Shown in pieces: positions 7,096 through 7,421 of a stretch of DNA of 7,421 nt (the first letter of the stretch is position 1; the number at the start of each line of letters is the position of its first letter). Location: NCBI GenBank assembly GCA_039931435.1, contig JBDTRY010000194.1, positions 1 through 7,421 on the forward strand, written 5' to 3'. The position numbers and the translations under genes were made by a program. This stretch comes from JBDTRY01 sp039931435 (GTDB taxonomy: Bacteria > Acidobacteriota > Thermoanaerobaculia > Gp7-AA8). The notes under the pieces were generated by a model that had not been told where the DNA came from, searched no databases, and saw only the letters and a list, made by a program, of their open reading frames with translations.

Positions 7096-7267
7096 CGGGA
7101 GCGCTGAACCAGGGTGAAGAAACTCTATGGCCGGGCTGTCATCCTGAGCGTCGAGCGAAGGATCTCTTCCACCTTCCCGGTTGCCGGCCCATTCCTCGTT
7201 GACGAGATCCTTTGGTCGCTGCGCTCCCTCAGGATGACAAGCGCTGCATGTGAGTTTCTTACAAGCG
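7096..7267 (+). repeat. Nested composite repeat, unit 2
   Basis: This is the second copy, with the same order as unit 1. The 29-base module (7096-7124) differs from that at 6871-6899 at two positions. The inverted-repeat core follows (7138-7238), then the 21-base module (7247-7267), identical to 7064-7084. The outer arms TGAAGAAACTC (7115-7125) and GAGTTTCTTACA flank the core symmetrically, so the whole unit can fold back on itself. It is shorter than unit 1 because the core lies closer to the final module. Confidence 0.75.
7138..7238. repeat. Inverted-repeat core of unit 2
   Basis: GTCATCCTGAG at 7138-7148 and CTCAGGATGAC at 7228-7238 are perfect inverted arms of 11 bp. A second inner pair, AAGGATCTC (7158-7166) with GAGATCCTT (7204-7212), is also perfectly inverted. 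The centre includes CCGGTTGCCGG. The core is about 101 bp, close in length to the one at 6909-7011 but with diverged middle sequence. Confidence 0.85.
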
Positions 7268-7323
7268 CCTGCGGATGACACGCCTTCTGTGGATTTTCAT
7301 GTCGGCTACACAGACGCCTGCAA

Positions 7324-7344
7324 CCTTCGCTCGCTCAGAATGAT
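7324..7344 (-). repeat. Solitary half of the GTCATCC repeat
   Basis: Read on the minus strand, this begins ATCATTCTGAGCGAGCGAAG, which matches the left arm of the core at 7138 (GTCATCCTGAGCG...GCGAAGG). No partner arm lies nearby inside the window. GCGGATGAC at 7271-7279 may be another decayed right end. Confidence 0.55.
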
Positions 7345-7367
7345 GCCTCCAGACCGAGAGCGTCCCT

Positions 7368-7421
7368 TCAGCGTACCGGTTCTGAGAGCGAGTTCAGAGG
7401 GTCGATGTCGATCGGTACATC
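7368..7421 (-). CDS. Possible 3' end of a minus-strand gene, cut by window edge
   Basis: Reading from the right edge on the minus strand gives 17 codons ending in TGA at 7368-7370: DVPIDIDPLNSLSEPVR. The residue and codon mix looks like a protein C-terminus, and the dense repeats begin just beyond the stop, as expected for a gene boundary. The stretch is too short to identify, and chance openness is quite possible. Confidence 0.3.
   Translation of the reverse strand, partial: DVPIDIDPLNSLSEPVR

Noticed and set aside
6758..7281. Minus-strand open frames in the right-hand repeats (6758-7066, 6967-7281)
   Set aside because: They are made largely of the inverted and direct repeats and show no protein family features.
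6849..7345. CRISPR array
   Set aside because: Repeats are only two copies each, of differing types, internally palindromic and without regular spacers; no cas genes are present.
5870..7421. tRNA-Sec or other RNA gene in the noncoding parts
   Set aside because: No cloverleaf, T-loop GTTCRAATC-like motif or CCA end was seen; the folding parts are explained by the inverted repeats.

Overview
This 7.4 kb window comes from a GC-rich bacterium. Its centre is a complete three-gene operon for a membrane-associated, molybdenum- or tungsten-dependent, selenocysteine-containing formate dehydrogenase. The protein sequences resemble the FdhA-FdhB-NrfD type of formate dehydrogenase that I know mainly from actinobacteria and other GC-rich phyla, rather than the enteric FdnGHI proteins. 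The noncoding repeats at the right end (GTCATCCTGAGCG-type inverted repeats) recall intergenic repeats I associate with Acidobacteriota and Gemmatimonadota. The phylum cannot be settled from this window alone.

Layout. On the minus strand, 49-735 encodes a cyclase/kynurenine-formamidase-like hydrolase of the subfamily that has NTGTY in place of the usual HTGTH metal motif. A 141-base divergent spacer (736-876) follows. On the plus strand, 877-4074 is fdhA, the catalytic subunit. It is interrupted by an in-frame TGA at 1435-1437 that reads as selenocysteine 187, with a SECIS hairpin at 1449-1467. fdhB (4071-4853, four-cluster ferredoxin subunit with a C-terminal membrane helix) overlaps fdhA by ATGA. 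An NrfD-type membrane subunit (4850-5869) overlaps fdhB by GTGA. After a 207-base gap, 6077-6757 encodes a small exported protein of unknown function with an Ala/Pro/Ser/Thr-rich tail. From 6758 to about 7367 there is no gene. That stretch holds a strong GC hairpin just after the exported-protein gene and two tandem copies of a nested inverted-repeat element. The last 54 bases may be the 3' end of a minus-strand gene running in from outside.

How it works together. FdhA should oxidise formate (or reduce CO2) at a Mo/W-bis-pterin site with Sec187 and His188. Electrons would pass through its own [4Fe-4S] cluster and the four clusters of FdhB to the quinone-facing NrfD protein. Neither FdhA nor FdhB shows a Tat signal, so the catalytic side is predicted to face the cytoplasm. 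Making FdhA requires SelA, SelB, SelC and SelD, and probably the FdhD sulfurtransferase; none is in the window. The divergent hydrolase belongs to a family whose known members include enzymes releasing formate from N-formylkynurenine, so a formate link is conceivable but unproven.

The most valuable point is that an ordinary gene caller will split fdhA into two false genes at the Sec codon. I did not find a wholly new system. The altered SECIS, the apparent lack of export and the nested repeats are the items most worth a second look.
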